Assembly: GCA_011947345.1 (NCBI GenBank) | Contig: JAAVTG010001008.1 | Location: 62,001 to 126,000 of the forward strand | DNA from: Phytophthora quininea | Taxonomy: Eukaryota > Oomycota > Peronosporomycetes > Peronosporales > Peronosporaceae | Length of the DNA stretch: 64,000 nucleotides | Direction of reading: 5' to 3' | Shown here: in pieces, positions 23,450 through 33,205 of the stretch | How the letters are laid out: every line of letters begins with the position of its first letter | Numbering within the stretch: position 1 is the first letter of the stretch | Made by a program: the position numbers and the translations under genes | Notes under the pieces: generated by a model | What the model was told of the DNA's origin: nothing | Database searches by the model: none | The model's input: only the letters and a program-made list of their open reading frames with translations

Positions 23450-23452
23450 TAA
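22898..23452 (+). CDS. elicitin with Ser/Thr-rich tail (copy B)
   Basis: This gene encodes the same 184-residue preprotein as copy A at 21463-22017: signal peptide, six-cysteine elicitin domain and Ser/Thr tail. Homology to copy A stops 17 bp upstream of the ATG, so this copy sits behind unrelated DNA. The TCATTCTxCAATTTG core found before other genes in the cluster is absent from its upstream region; the closest stretch, near 22858, is only a T-rich CCCCCATTTTCC. The ATG at 22898 is chosen by identity with copy A. The longer frame upstream is not supported. It may be silent, or driven by an unrelated promoter. Confidence 0.9.
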   Translation: MNAKTVLAVAAAAFVGSAAADTCSSSQQTTAYSTLASVLTLSSFQGCSDDSGFSLLYSTSLPDDAQYVKMCASDNCQSLISSVAALSPPDCDLTVPTSGLVLNVYDLVSGFSTKCSSLSSTSTASSAATSTDAPAATTAAPTTSTSTSTSTSTTTEAPAATAAATTAASTNTTTSTTTTTATAC

Positions 23453-24075
23453 GATAGAAACGTTTTTGCCTTCATGTTTTTTCGGGTTTTATAATCCCTC
23501 AAGTGGCAATAATTCACAGTCTGCATTTCAGATATCGCTCAGTTAGCACGCCATGGCCGATAGAACTGACCCCACGAGCGAGCCCGGGTCGCTGCATTCA
23601 ACCAGTGCGAACTACCACGTTAACCTCGACGAAAGTATACTCAGTTCCTCCGCTTACGACGAGTGTATCATGCTGTCAACTTGCCCCGCCAGAGCGTTCA
23701 ATCTCTGGTGGGGTTCAATGGGACGGATCACGGAGGACAAGTCATGCCACTTCAACGTCAACTGATGTGGCATTTTCAATCGTAATGATGTGTTGTTCTG
23801 CTCTGAGTCAGCTTTCTCTTGTTTATCATAGCCACGATTTTCAGCTGCAGCTTGAGCAGGGAACTCCATGCACACGACGCTCACCGATCCTGGTCCTGGG
23901 ACAGTAGCGTGCTCGGCAATTCATCAAGGTGGAACGGGTACCTTCGTCTGCCAGCAGCGCGAGGATACAGCGATCGGGCCATATCTCGGAGATAGCCGTA
24001 GAGCTAGTTACTTCGGGACCCCGAGTTGGGACACCAGCGGACAGCCTCGTGATAAGGAGTCCCAGTTCCCTGCTT
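23453..24075. other. intergenic
   Basis: Between two tandem plus-strand elicitin genes. No convincing ORF was seen. The right end holds the core promoter of the next gene. Confidence 0.4.
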
Positions 24076-24092
24076 GTCATTCTGCAATTTGC
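24076..24092 (+). promoter_or_regulatory. oomycete initiator/flanking core promoter
   Basis: GTCATTCTGCAATTTGC, matching the initiator core, about 65 bp before the ATG at 24157. Confidence 0.85.
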
Positions 24093-24156
24093 TCCCGCAA
24101 CGCACTCCAACCCGCACAGGATTACCATCTTCTTCCCACTCACGCGTACCAACACC

Positions 24157-24771
24157 ATGAACGCCAAGACCGTCGTCGCCATCGCCGCAGCCGCCTTCGT
24201 TGGCTCAGCCGCAGCCTCCTCCAGCTCTTCCGATGCCTGCTCGTCGTCGCAGCAGACGTCCGCCTACACCACGCTCGCCAGCCTGCTGACCCTCGACTCG
24301 TTCCAGGGCTGCGTCGACGACTCCGGCTACAGCCTGCTGTACTCGACCTCGCTGCCCACCGACTCCGAGTACTCGTTGATGTGCGCGTCCACCAACTGCC
24401 AGTCGCTCATCGAGTCCATCATCTCGCTGAGCCCGCCGGACTGTACGCTGACGGTTCCCACGAGCGGCCTGGAGGTGAACGTGTATGAGCTGGCGAACGG
24501 TTTCTCGAGCGTGTGCTCGTCGCTGTCGAGCGACTCGTCCTCGAGCACCACCACCACCACCTCGACCACGTCAACCGCAGCCAGCACCACGTCGGACTCG
24601 ACCTCCACGACGACGGCCACGGCCACCACCACCGCGACGTCTGCTGCCACCTCGACGGCCGCCTCCACGACGAGCGATGCCACCACCACCACCACGTCGA
24701 ACTCGACGGAGACTGCCACGACCTCCAGCGCGGACTCCACCACCACCACCACCACGGCCACGGCGTGCTGA
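24157..24771 (+). CDS. elicitin with long Ser/Thr tail (copy C)
   Basis: 204 residues. The signal peptide starts [17 protein letters not shown] short Ser run precedes the six-cysteine elicitin domain ([54 protein letters not shown]). A ~90-residue Ser/Thr/Ala tail ends TATAC. The domain is identical in protein sequence to copy D on the opposite strand (25691-26239). The tails differ in length and order of simple repeats, so they change faster than the domain. Related at a greater distance to copies A and B. Confidence 0.93.
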   Translation: MNAKTVVAIAAAAFVGSAAASSSSSDACSSSQQTSAYTTLASLLTLDSFQGCVDDSGYSLLYSTSLPTDSEYSLMCASTNCQSLIESIISLSPPDCTLTVPTSGLEVNVYELANGFSSVCSSLSSDSSSSTTTTTSTTSTAASTTSDSTSTTTATATTTATSAATSTAASTTSDATTTTTSNSTETATTSSADSTTTTTTATAC

Positions 24772-25690
24772 GCTGACACCACCGAATCGGAGATACCCTA
24801 CGAGCTCATAGCAATGTTGGTAGCTCTTTTAACATCGGTTCAATGTACACGGAAAACTTTTGTTGATAACTATGCTGGAGTTGGGTGTTTGTGCGGTTAT
24901 CGAAAACATGTTTATCACTAGCACACCTAAAGCCCTGGCGTCTAGTACGAAGCGGTGACGTGCTGGGCGATAGTCCACAAGAACTCAATCCCTCACCGCA
25001 GCATGCAGGGGCTTGGTAACCCGGTGTGTTCAAAGTTTAACCACCAAGGCGCGCTGGACTCGGCGGACCCTTCGCGTTCAAGATCAAGAACCGCCAGCGC
25101 TCAAGAGGACCGGTAGCCCTCTCGTGTATCAAAGATTCCCCTACCAAAGGCATGGCGGACCTGGTGGCCCCGTCGAGTTCTCAAGATATCTCTAGGGATC
25201 TTTCGCCGACGCGCGCAGAGCCTGGTGAACCGTCCGCGTGTACATGAAGTATCTAACATCACCGCATGGGAGAATTGGTGACCTCTCGCGTGTATATGAA
25301 GTTACAGCACCACAAGCGCTCACAGAGAAAGGATGTTTCAACAATAAGGCATACCAAAGCGTATAAGGCGCAGCCTCTAGCGATCTCAGGAGCCTATTTG
25401 TTAGCAATAAAAGAGAATAGATGATCTTCAACCACCTAGCACACGTAAAGCTCAGAATCTTACATAAACCACGATGAAAACACAATATCTCGCGACGCTA
25501 CCGATTGGGATAGGAATAACACTATTGAGAGCACAACAGCAACAGTTAAAAGATCAATGACCACGGCGTACACAACCTCGTTGCTGGGACAGTTCGTGTC
25601 TAAAACTAAGTTGATAAAGAAAAGAAAGGCATGTATTACCGTATTTTCCTTTACTGAAAAATGCCAGGAAAATGGTTCCGATGTCAACAC
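24772..25690. other. convergent intergenic with degenerate repeat
   Basis: Between the 3' ends of elicitin copies C and D. It contains the degenerate ~50-bp tandem repeat listed separately. No gene was seen. Confidence 0.5.
25011..25325. repeat. degenerate ~50-bp tandem repeat
   Basis: About six diverged units start near 25011, 25056, 25103, 25152, 25217 and 25268. The shared core runs GGTGAACC, then CGCGTGTA-ATGAAG, then CACC and AGCGCT. The last two units (GGTGAACCGTCCGCGTGTAC and GGTGACCTCTCGCGTGTAT) are the most alike. The reading is by eye. Confidence 0.55.
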
Positions 25691-26239
25691 TTAGCAAGCG
25701 GTAGCAGTCGTGGTGGTGGTGGTCGTCGTCGTGTTGGCAGCTTCCGTGGCAGCGCTCGACGTCGTCGTGGTAGCCGTCGTGGCAGTAGGGGCCGTGGTGG
25801 TAGTGGTAGTAGTAGTAGCAGCACTCGAAGTCGTGGTGGTGGTGGTGGTGCTCGAGGACGAGTCGCTCGACAGCGACGAGCACACGCTCGAGAAACCGTT
25901 CGCCAGCTCATACACGTTCACCTCCAGGCCGCTCGTGGGAACCGTCAGCGTACAGTCCGGCGGGCTCAGCGAGATGATGGACTCGATGAGCGACTGGCAG
26001 TTGGTGGACGCGCACATCAACGAGTACTCGGAGTCGGTGGGCAGCGAGGTCGAGTACAGCAGGCTGTAGCCGGAGTCGTCGACGCAGCCCTGGAACGAGT
26101 CGAGGGTCAGCAGGCTGGCGAGCGTGGTGTAGGCGGACGTCTGCTGCGACGACGAGCAGGCATCGGAAGAGCTGGAGGAGGCTGCGGCTGAGCCAACGAA
26201 GGCGGCGGCGGCGATGGCGACGACGGTCTTGGCGTTCAT
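25691..26239 (-). CDS. elicitin with Ser/Thr tail (copy D)
   Basis: 182 residues. The signal peptide and elicitin domain are identical in protein sequence to copy C (24157-24771). The Ser/Thr tail differs, carrying longer uninterrupted Thr runs and a [10 protein letters not shown] block before the same TATAC end. The two genes face each other tail to tail across ~920 bp. The initiator core lies ~40 bp upstream of the ATG. Confidence 0.93.
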   Translation of the reverse strand: MNAKTVVAIAAAAFVGSAAASSSSSDACSSSQQTSAYTTLASLLTLDSFQGCVDDSGYSLLYSTSLPTDSEYSLMCASTNCQSLIESIISLSPPDCTLTVPTSGLEVNVYELANGFSSVCSSLSSDSSSSTTTTTTTSSAATTTTTTTTAPTATTATTTTSSAATEAANTTTTTTTTTATAC

Positions 26240-26277
26240 GGTACCTGGTTGCTGGGTTGGCTGTGGGGAGTAGAGCT

Positions 26278-26292
26278 AAAAGCAGAATGAGC
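26278..26292 (-). promoter_or_regulatory. oomycete initiator core promoter
   Basis: On the minus strand this reads GCTCATTCTGCTTTT, the initiator core, about 40 bp before the ATG of elicitin copy D. It departs from the consensus in the second half. Confidence 0.7.
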
Positions 26293-27336
26293 GCTTGCAG
26301 CATGTTTGCCTGGACGGCGGCGATGTTCGCCCTGTCCGAACTGAAGTTGGCTCCCGGTCTCTCTTTGCTGCTCGAGGGCTAGCGGCGTCATTATTGCGGT
26401 GTTCTACAGCGACGATCGCCCCAAAAGGAGCCCATTCGCACAGGACACAGCGCAACAAATGAAGGTAGCGCACGGTCAAGATAGGGCGAGAGCTATGAAT
26501 CCTGAGATAGCTCGGCAGTCGCCTTCGTCGCTGGTGTCCGTGGTCGATGGAGACAGCGACTAACAATACCGGCGATAGAGGCTCAGCTCAAGCGACGGCT
26601 TTGGGATTTCAGGCTGGGGTGTCCAGCTCCTTTCGCTTTGCTACAACAGCGATTGGGTCCCTTCCTCCTGGCCGCGGATATGCATGCCGTGGTTGGTCAC
26701 GCCACGTTTCGCGACGGATGCATCGCTTCCACTGCCGTCACGCAGTGCGGATACCCTTCGTCGACACGAAATGCAGTTTCCTCGCAGAAACGAGGCGAAG
26801 GGATCTCGCAAAAGACAAGAGCGAAAGTAACGAGGCAGGCGCCATCCAATATCGTCATGCCTGGCGTTGCAAGTTGCAGATTCACCAGGTGTTCGCTCCC
26901 TAAGGCAGGAGCGTTGGCGTTGTTAACAATGAGCGCGCAGTTTTGGTGCAGTAAGCGGTGACCGGGGAGTTGTTGAGTTTTTCACGCAAGCAGCCGGCAG
27001 CCGAATTGGCCGCTGCATCGGTGAAGAGCGAACGATATCCGAATATCGGCTCGGTTGAGAATGCCAGCAGCATGCTCCAACTCGCCGGAGCTCTCTAATA
27101 CATGCACTCTATGGTATCATGGATCGAGTGTACCACGTGAAGCCAAGCCCCTCCCTCTGCTCGTTGTCAGAGAGCTTGCCCTCGATCGACATTGCTCCGG
27201 GCCAGTTTGATTAGCCTACCTGAGGACCGCGACGGGTGGCCAGCGAGTGCAACCTCGCTCACTGTCCGTAAAAGAGTCTGCTCGAACGGCAACTAGTACC
27301 AGGGCCAGCGCAACATGATCCGCCGTCTCCCTTTCA
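26293..27336. other. intergenic
   Basis: About 1 kb between divergent elicitin genes. No gene-like ORF, RNA gene or clear repeat was seen. Confidence 0.4.
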
Positions 27337-27355
27337 TGCATTCCCCAATTTGCTC
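27337..27355 (+). promoter_or_regulatory. oomycete initiator/flanking core promoter
   Basis: TGCATTCCCCAATTTGCTC, an initiator-type match, about 40 bp before the ATG at 27395. Confidence 0.75.
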
Positions 27356-27394
27356 ACCCCAACTCGGATCACTTGAACAAACTTCTCTCGCACC

Positions 27395-27924
27395 ATGAAG
27401 TCGTACTTCACCGTCGCTGCTGCTGTCGCCGCCACGATCAGCTCTGTGGATGCTGCTGCCTGCTCTGCTGCCGAGCAGCAGTCGGCTTACCTGGGCATGA
27501 TCGGCCTTCTCACGGGCACCGATCTCTCGAGCTGCGCGTCCGACTCGGGTTACAACATGCTGTACGCCACCGCCCTACCTACGGACTCCCAGTACGTCTC
27601 CATGTGCGCTGTGGACGCTTGCCACGACCTGATCGTGTCAGTACTCGCCACCAATCCCCGGACTGCGACCTGACCATCCCCACCAGCGGCGCCGTCATGA
27701 ACGTCTACCAGCTCGCCAGTACTTTCGAGACCAAGTGCGACTCGTTGACTACAACTGCTCCCACTGAGGCGCCCACTCCCGCTACGACGGAGCCCGCCAC
27801 GACGACTCCAGCTACAACGGAACCCGCCACGACGACTCCGGTTACGACGACTCCTTCTACAACGGCTCCCGCTACAACGACTCCAGCTACCACGGAGCCT
27901 GCGGTTCCCGGTGGCGCTTGCTAA
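27395..27924 (+). CDS. elicitin-like protein with Thr/Pro tail
   Basis: The signal peptide starts MKSYFTVAAAVAATISSVDA. A six-cysteine elicitin-like domain (CSAAEQQ, SSCASDSGYNMLYATALPT, MCAVDACHD, PDCDLTIPTSGAVMNVYQL) is followed by a tail of repeated EPATTTPATT units ending VPGGAC. It is closest to the gene at 20349-20877. The frame changes at about 27656 in a run of four C; a fifth C joins the two halves exactly at the conserved PPDCDL. I take this as a sequence error, so the gene is probably intact with ~177 residues. Confidence 0.88.
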
Positions 27925-28126
27925 ATGACCACCTCGCACTAGCGCTCATCAACTGGCCTATATAACATCGCTGGAGCTGCTGTAATACGAACACTTGTTC
28001 TCCTTTCCTGAGCACTAAGTCGTTGTCAACAATTCTTGAAAGTAAAACGACCAACAGAAGATAATGGTGATACCATGAATGAATTAAATTTCATTTCTTT
28101 TGAAGAGCTACTTGGCATCACTCGGT

Positions 28127-28498
28127 TTAAGCGGACGAAGACGAGGAAAGGGACGCGCACTTGGACTCAAAGTCGTTGGCGTACTCGTACACGTTGAGAA
28201 CCAAGCCGCTCGTGGGCACCGTCAGCTCGCAGTCCGGAGGGTCCAGCTCTTGGATCTTCTCGATCATCGTGTGGCAGGCGGTGGACGAGCACATGGCCTG
28301 GTACTGCTCCGTCGTGGGCAGCGAGGTGGCCGTCAGCATGGAGTAGCCCGAGTCCGTGGCGCACTGGTTGAAGGACGAGTCCGAGAGAATGCTCACGAGC
28401 GCCTTGTAGGCAGTCGTCTGCTGCGAGCTGGTGCAGGTCGTAGCAGAGGCAGAGCCCAAGAGGGCGGCGGTGGCTGCAAGTAGAGCGGTGTAGTTCAT
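28127..28498 (-). CDS. elicitin (short Ser tail)
   Basis: 123 residues. The signal peptide starts [20 protein letters not shown] canonical ~98-residue elicitin domain with six cysteines follows ([66 protein letters not shown]), ending in a short Ser run and Ala. This is close to the tail-less ELI-1 class. Some members of that class are known sterol carriers and triggers of plant cell death. The core promoter lies ~30 bp upstream. Confidence 0.93.
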   Translation of the reverse strand: MNYTALLAATAALLGSASATTCTSSQQTTAYKALVSILSDSSFNQCATDSGYSMLTATSLPTTEQYQAMCSSTACHTMIEKIQELDPPDCELTVPTSGLVLNVYEYANDFESKCASLSSSSSA

Positions 28499-28527
28499 CT
28501 TAATGAGGGAGTGTTGCGTTTGGCTGG

Positions 28528-28546
28528 GCAAATTGCGGAATGAGGA
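28528..28546 (-). promoter_or_regulatory. oomycete initiator/flanking core promoter
   Basis: On the minus strand this reads TCCTCATTCCGCAATTTGC, matching the initiator consensus, about 30 bp before the ATG at 28498. Confidence 0.85.
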
Positions 28547-29023
28547 AAGCAGTCCGAAGATGAAGAGATCTCCACGATGGAGCCGCTGATGGGAAGGCTA
28601 GAGTGGATAGACAAACAAACGGGCTGATGAAGTACATGTATCTCTCTGCGAGAGCCATGACGAGGACAAACTTCAGTGTGACCTTTATCATGTTTTTCAT
28701 GTCCCTTCGATAGCAAGTTTGCCTTCAAGGTTCACCGTGATACGTCTGGCACGGCCGGATTCACTCTCTTCGCCCTGAGAAAGCAAGATCGCACTGAAAA
28801 CTTATTGACAAGAGGGAGGGAGCGATGAAAGTCGAAGCACTCCGAAACCAAAACACTACTGTGCTAGTGTCAGCAATTGTTGATATCAAGCACCCAAGAT
28901 CAGGGTCATTCGTATTTGTCGTCATCATCTTAGAGAAGAGGCTTTCAGGAAGATGGCGACAGCAACAAGCATGTCGACGAGAAACCGTTCGTACAAGTCA
29001 AACGGGCTCAGACGCTGCTGCCT
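28547..29023. other. intergenic
   Basis: Upstream of the elicitin at 28127-28498 and outside the inverted repeat. No feature was seen. Confidence 0.4.
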
Positions 29024-29568
29024 TGTTCTCCCGACGACTGCGTGGCGAGCGGCTCGCACCACGACGGCGCGGAAACCGGTTCCGCTCAAACGGTCATAAC
29101 GCCACTGAAAAGTTGCTGTTGGTATCGCACACGACTCTAACAAGCGGCCACTTGCACTGCCGTTCCCCTTGGCATCTTTGCTGTACGGGCTCCCTCATTT
29201 GTGGACTCCACACAGTAAACTGCTGAGCGCCAGCGAAATACCCTGCACCCTGCACAAGGATCCTTGCGCGCTTTCGCTTTGCTGTGCTTTACCCGCGCCC
29301 GCGATATGATTTTTCTTCTCGCTATTGCCAAATGGCTGGACCATTATGCTGTCTGTCAACATGCACCACCCTACTTGCACCTATGCAATGACGATTATGG
29401 AGGCGATTCCGTTGGAAGAAACATTCACTAGTATTGATTCATAACGCCCGCTCTCCTAGTCTGGGAGAACGATCCATTCAGCAGAAGCAGATTCTACTTC
29501 TGTCGGCCAACAAGTCCCAGCTACGACGTTCTGTCGCTTCACGGAGCGGGTGGTTCACTTGTCGACGC

Positions 29569-29931
29569 TCACAGCTTGAGCGAGGCGCACGTGGCCGAGA
29601 AGCCGTTGGCGTACGAGTACACGTTGAGCACGAGGCCGCTCGTGGGGACCGTCAGCTCGCAGTCGGGCGGGTTCAGCGAGATGATCTTCGTGATCATGGT
29701 GTTGCAGGCCGTCGACGCGCACATCTTGGTGTACTGCTCCGTCGTGGGCAGCGAGGTGGCCGTCAGCATGGAGTAGCCCGAGTCCGTGGCGCACTGGTTG
29801 AAGGACGAGTCCGAGAGGATGCTCACGAGCGCCACGTAGGCGGCGGTCTGCTGGGTCGAGGTGCACGTGGTGGCGGAGGCCGTGCCGGCGAGGGCGGCGA
29901 CGGTGGCAGCGAAGAGAGCGCGGAAGTTCAT
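29569..29931 (-). CDS. elicitin, ELI-1 class (arm copy 1)
   Basis: 120 residues. The signal peptide starts [16 protein letters not shown], and a 98-residue canonical elicitin domain with six cysteines follows ([60 protein letters not shown]). It closely resembles the INF1-type elicitins of Phytophthora. Compared with its twin at 33206-33562, it has one Glu/Gln difference, and one T is lost from the stop codon, which adds two residues (Lys-Leu) after CASL. It lies in the left arm of the inverted repeat. The core promoter is ~35 bp upstream. Confidence 0.95.
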   Translation of the reverse strand: MNFRALFAATVAALAGTASATTCTSTQQTAAYVALVSILSDSSFNQCATDSGYSMLTATSLPTTEQYTKMCASTACNTMITKIISLNPPDCELTVPTSGLVLNVYSYANGFSATCASLKL

Positions 29932-29965
29932 CGTTGGTAGATAGGACGCGGTTGCCGAGGACGGA

Positions 29966-29982
29966 GCAAATTGCAGAATGTA
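29966..29982 (-). promoter_or_regulatory. oomycete initiator/flanking core promoter
   Basis: On the minus strand this reads TACATTCTGCAATTTGC, about 35 bp before the ATG at 29931. The same element stands before the twin gene. Confidence 0.8.
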
Positions 29983-30942
29983 TTTGCTTTCGGCTACTGC
30001 TGTTTCTTGGCTGTTCGAGGACGTCGCTTCCTGCGCCGGCAGACTGCTGTGCGATAACGAGGATGGCTACGGCACGAGGATGTGTGTCCGTCTACGAACG
30101 GTGAAGTGGCGGCGCCTGTCCTTGTGGACGTGTATCCGAGTGTGGGGCAGGCGCAGGGCGTTGCATCTGGTCCTGCAACAGAGGAATGGCATGGAATGAC
30201 GAGACCCCAGCACAGCATAGATAGGGAGACGAGTCAAGTCCAGTGCGCGCAGACCGATCGGACGAATTCTGTAGTCGCGGCGCAATGCATCGGAGCTCGT
30301 GCCGAAGGCTCGCCATGAAGTTTCCTTGCGGTGCTGAAGTCGCTGCTGGATGCTGCTTTCTCCGCGCCGCGTGTGGTGCCGCCGCTGTCGAGGACCCGTC
30401 AGCGTTTCGTCTGGTGTCCCAGAGCAGTTTCGCGACGGCGCTGCAGTCTGCATCCTGGCGCTGCTTCGTTGGCAGGATACATGCCACGCTGCGGACGCTT
30501 TAACCAGAGACGCGCCGGGCGGGCGTTGGTCTCGCAGTGCTACGGTTGACTCGCTTGACTGCTATTGAAGGGATCCGTTGGTAACACGTCAGCCGTGATC
30601 TGACGGCGGCATGGGGCGGATTCAGGCGGTCGGGAACTGCTCTGCTCTCCAAATCATTATCATCGCGTCTGGATCGTTGTCAATGACGTTGCCAAAACAG
30701 CATGCCTCCACCACCGGTTCTTTCACTTCAACATGAGTAATTTCGATGGTCGTATCAGAACAAGGCTAAAGAGCAAAACTATGAGGCTAAAAGTAAAACA
30801 TCAATTCATTCATTGTTTGTTCGTGCCGCACAGCTGAGCCATAAAGGCCACAAACCGCGCAAAACTCGCAAGACTAAGCGCATGTGGCACCTCAGCCATT
30901 CGCGTTCGGTATCCGTCCGTCCATCCCGACAGCAAACTACAC
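29983..30942. other. intergenic within inverted-repeat arm
   Basis: About 960 bp between two elicitin genes, mirrored at about 32195-33154. Several small ORFs are also mirrored in the other arm, simply because the DNA is duplicated. None looks like a gene. Confidence 0.5.
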
Positions 30943-31317
30943 TTACGAAGAGGAAGACGACGACAGCGACGCACACGTCGACGAGAAACCGTTGGCGTAC
31001 TCGTACACGTTGAGCACGAGGCCGCTCGTGGGGACCGTCAGGTCGCAGTCGGGCGGGTTCAGCGAGATGATAGTCTCGATCATCTCCTGACACGCCGTTG
31101 ACGCGCACATGAGCTCGTACTGGGCAGTGGTGGGGAGCGCCGTGGCTGTCAGCATGGAGTAGCCCGAGTCGGACGAGCACTGCGTGAAGGATGAGTCCGA
31201 CAAAATGCTCACGAGCGCAACGTAAGCGGCGGTCTGCTGAGTCGAGGTGCACGTGGTGGCGGAGACAGAGCCGACGAGAGCGGTGGCGGTGGCAACGAGG
31301 AGAGTGCGGAAGTTCAT
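30943..31317 (-). CDS. elicitin with short Ser tail
   Basis: 124 residues. The signal peptide starts [16 protein letters not shown]. The canonical six-cysteine domain ([60 protein letters not shown]) is followed by a run of Ser residues. The 3' half of the gene lies in the left arm of the inverted repeat and is mirrored by the pseudogene at 31941-32194. The 5' half lies in the spacer. The start at 31317 is chosen because the signal peptide begins there. The core promoter lies ~35 bp upstream. Confidence 0.93.
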   Translation of the reverse strand: MNFRTLLVATATALVGSVSATTCTSTQQTAAYVALVSILSDSSFTQCSSDSGYSMLTATALPTTAQYELMCASTACQEMIETIISLNPPDCDLTVPTSGLVLNVYEYANGFSSTCASLSSSSSS

Positions 31318-31352
31318 GTTTGGTTGCTTGGCGGTTGGTTGTGAGTGGCAAG

Positions 31353-31369
31353 GCAAATTGGAGAATGAC
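31353..31369 (-). promoter_or_regulatory. oomycete initiator/flanking core promoter
   Basis: On the minus strand this reads GTCATTCTCCAATTTGC, about 35 bp before the ATG at 31317. Confidence 0.8.
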
Positions 31370-31889
31370 TCGAACCAAGTGCTGTTTGGCCTTCACTGTT
31401 GATGCAGTCGCAGAACGCTCTCCCAAGGCTTTATGCCATGTTGCTCTCCACTTTGAGCGCGTGTGTCTGAGCTGATGCAGCGACTCCTGGTCTTTGATCC
31501 TGCTCGATCCAGGATCCAGGCAGTCACCGTCGAGGCGAGATAGGGCATGAAAGATACCGTGAGGCAGTCGCCTTCACCTTCGTCCGGTGTTGGGGATTAA
31601 TGACGACCACCCAGCAGGTGATCTTGAACAGGCATAGCTGACTCACAAGCGGTAAATTTCTTGCCAGCAAAGAGGAAAAACGAGGTACGAGTTCCGAGGA
31701 GTGAACGGAATGTTCGACACAAGCCACATCGAGAGAAACTGTATCAAGGCTTCAGCACCAAAAGCGATGCCTTCTTGGTCATTTGTTCCCCACATCGACA
31801 GCAACTACATTGTCTAGTCTAAAGAGATACAAGGCTTCTCTAGCAAAAAATCATAAAAACGAAATAGAAGATTTCTACGTAGTAATATT
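31370..31889. other. centre of the inverted repeat
   Basis: About 520 bp between two divergent elicitin promoters, in the unpaired spacer. No ORF of note was seen. Confidence 0.4.
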
Positions 31890-31909
31890 GTTCATTCTAC
31901 AATTTGCTC
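31890..31909 (+). promoter_or_regulatory. oomycete core promoter of an elicitin pseudogene
   Basis: GTTCATTCTACAATTTGCTC, an intact initiator in front of the broken elicitin at 31941. Confidence 0.75.
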
Positions 31910-31940
31910 GGCCTCCGCAAAACCTACTACCGCCCTTCAA

Positions 31941-32194
31941 GATGAATTCGTCGCTCTAGTCGCTGCCCTGACGGGCTCCATCCACAGCCACGTGGAGTAC
32001 CACCCACCACTGCCCAGTACAAGCTCATGTGCGCGTCAACGGCGTGTCAGGAGATGATCGAGACTATCATCTCGCTGGACCCGCCCGACTGCGACCTGAC
32101 GGTCCCCACGAGCGGCCTCGTGCTCAACGTGTACGAGTACGCCAACGGTTTCTCGTCGACGTGTGCGTCGCTGTCGTCGTCTTCCTCTTCGTAA
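31941..32194 (+). pseudogene. elicitin pseudogene with internal deletion
   Basis: An ATG and a remnant of a signal-peptide region follow the core promoter, but the frame meets a stop within six codons. About 200 bp, including the part coding for the first two cysteines of the elicitin domain, are missing. The remainder (from MCASTACQE through [20 protein letters not shown] to the Ser tail and stop) is open and nearly identical to the 3' half of the gene at 30943-31317, with one Asn-to-Asp difference (SLDPPDC for SLNPPDC). The junction of the divergent 5' part with the conserved 3' part coincides with the inner end of the right repeat arm (32004). Confidence 0.85.
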
Positions 32195-33154
32195 GTGTAG
32201 TTTGCTGTCGGGGTGGACGGGCGGATACCAAACGCAAATGGCTGAGGTGCCACGTGCGCTTAGTCTTGCGAGTTTTGCGCGGTTTGTGGCCTTTATAGCT
32301 CAGCTGTGCGGTACGAACAAACAGTTAATGAATAAATTGATTTTGGCTTTTAGCCTCATAGCTTTGCTCTTTAGCCTTGTTCTGATACGATCATCGAAAT
32401 TACTCACGTTGAAGTGAAAGAACCGGTGGAGGCATGCTGTTTCGGCAACGTCATTGACAATGATCCAGACGCGATGGTAATGCTTTGGAGAGCAGAGCAG
32501 TTCCCGACCGCCTGAATCCGCCCCATGCCGCCGTCAGATCACGGCTGACGTGTTACCAACGGATCCCTTCAATAGCAGTCAAGCGAGTCAACCGTAGCAC
32601 TGCGAGACCAACGCCCGCCCGGCGCGTCTCTGGTCAAAGCGTCCGCAGCGTGGCATGTATCCTGCCAACGAAGCAGCGCCAGGATGCAGACTGCAGCGCC
32701 GTCGCGAAACTGCTCTGGGACACCAGACGAAACGCTGACGGGTCCTCGACAGCGGCGGCACCACACGTGGCGCGGAGACAGCAGCATCCAGCAGCGACTT
32801 CAGCACCGCAAGGAGACTTCATGGCAAGCCTTCGGCACGAGCTCCGATGCATTGCGCCGCGACTACAGAATTCGTCCGATCGGTCTGCGCGCACTGGACT
32901 TGACTCGTCTCCCTATCTATGCTGTGCTGGGGTCTCGTCATTCCATGCCATTCCTCTGTTGCAGGACCAGATGCAACGCCCTGCGCCTGCCCCACACTCG
33001 GATACACGTCCACAAGGACAGGCGCCGCCACTTCACCGTTCGTAGACGGACACACATCCTCGTGCCGTAGCCATCCTCGTTATCGCACAGCAGTCTGCCG
33101 GCGCAGGAAGCGACGTCCTCGAACAGCCAAGAAACAGCAGTAGCCGAAAGCAAA
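32195..33154. other. intergenic within inverted-repeat arm
   Basis: Mirror of 29983-30942. No gene was seen. Confidence 0.5.
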
Positions 33155-33173
33155 TACATTCTGCAATTTGCTC
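33155..33173 (+). promoter_or_regulatory. oomycete initiator/flanking core promoter
   Basis: TACATTCTGCAATTTGCTC, about 33 bp before the ATG at 33206. Confidence 0.85.
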
Positions 33174-33205
33174 CGTCCTCGGCAACCGCGTCCTATCTAC
33201 CAACG

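Larger units (their letters stand above)
29024..31133 (+). repeat. 2.1-kb inverted repeat, left arm
   Basis: This pairs with 32004-34114 in reverse complement, with a few point differences and small indels. For example, GGAAACCGGTTCCGCTCAAA at 29071 is matched near 34050-34070. The arm holds the whole elicitin gene 29569-29931 with its promoter and the 3' half of the elicitin at 30943-31317. The outer end lies in intergenic DNA; the inner end falls inside an elicitin coding region. Confidence 0.9.

Noticed and set aside
21473..23452. A 659-codon plus-strand open frame ending in elicitin copy B
   Set aside because: Its first part is the antisense of elicitin copy A and its middle is the non-coding spacer. 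Only the last 184 codons are a gene.
30067..30503. Small ORFs mirrored at about 32634-33070
   Set aside because: Conservation between the two places comes only from the inverted repeat. There is no signal peptide, domain or coding bias.
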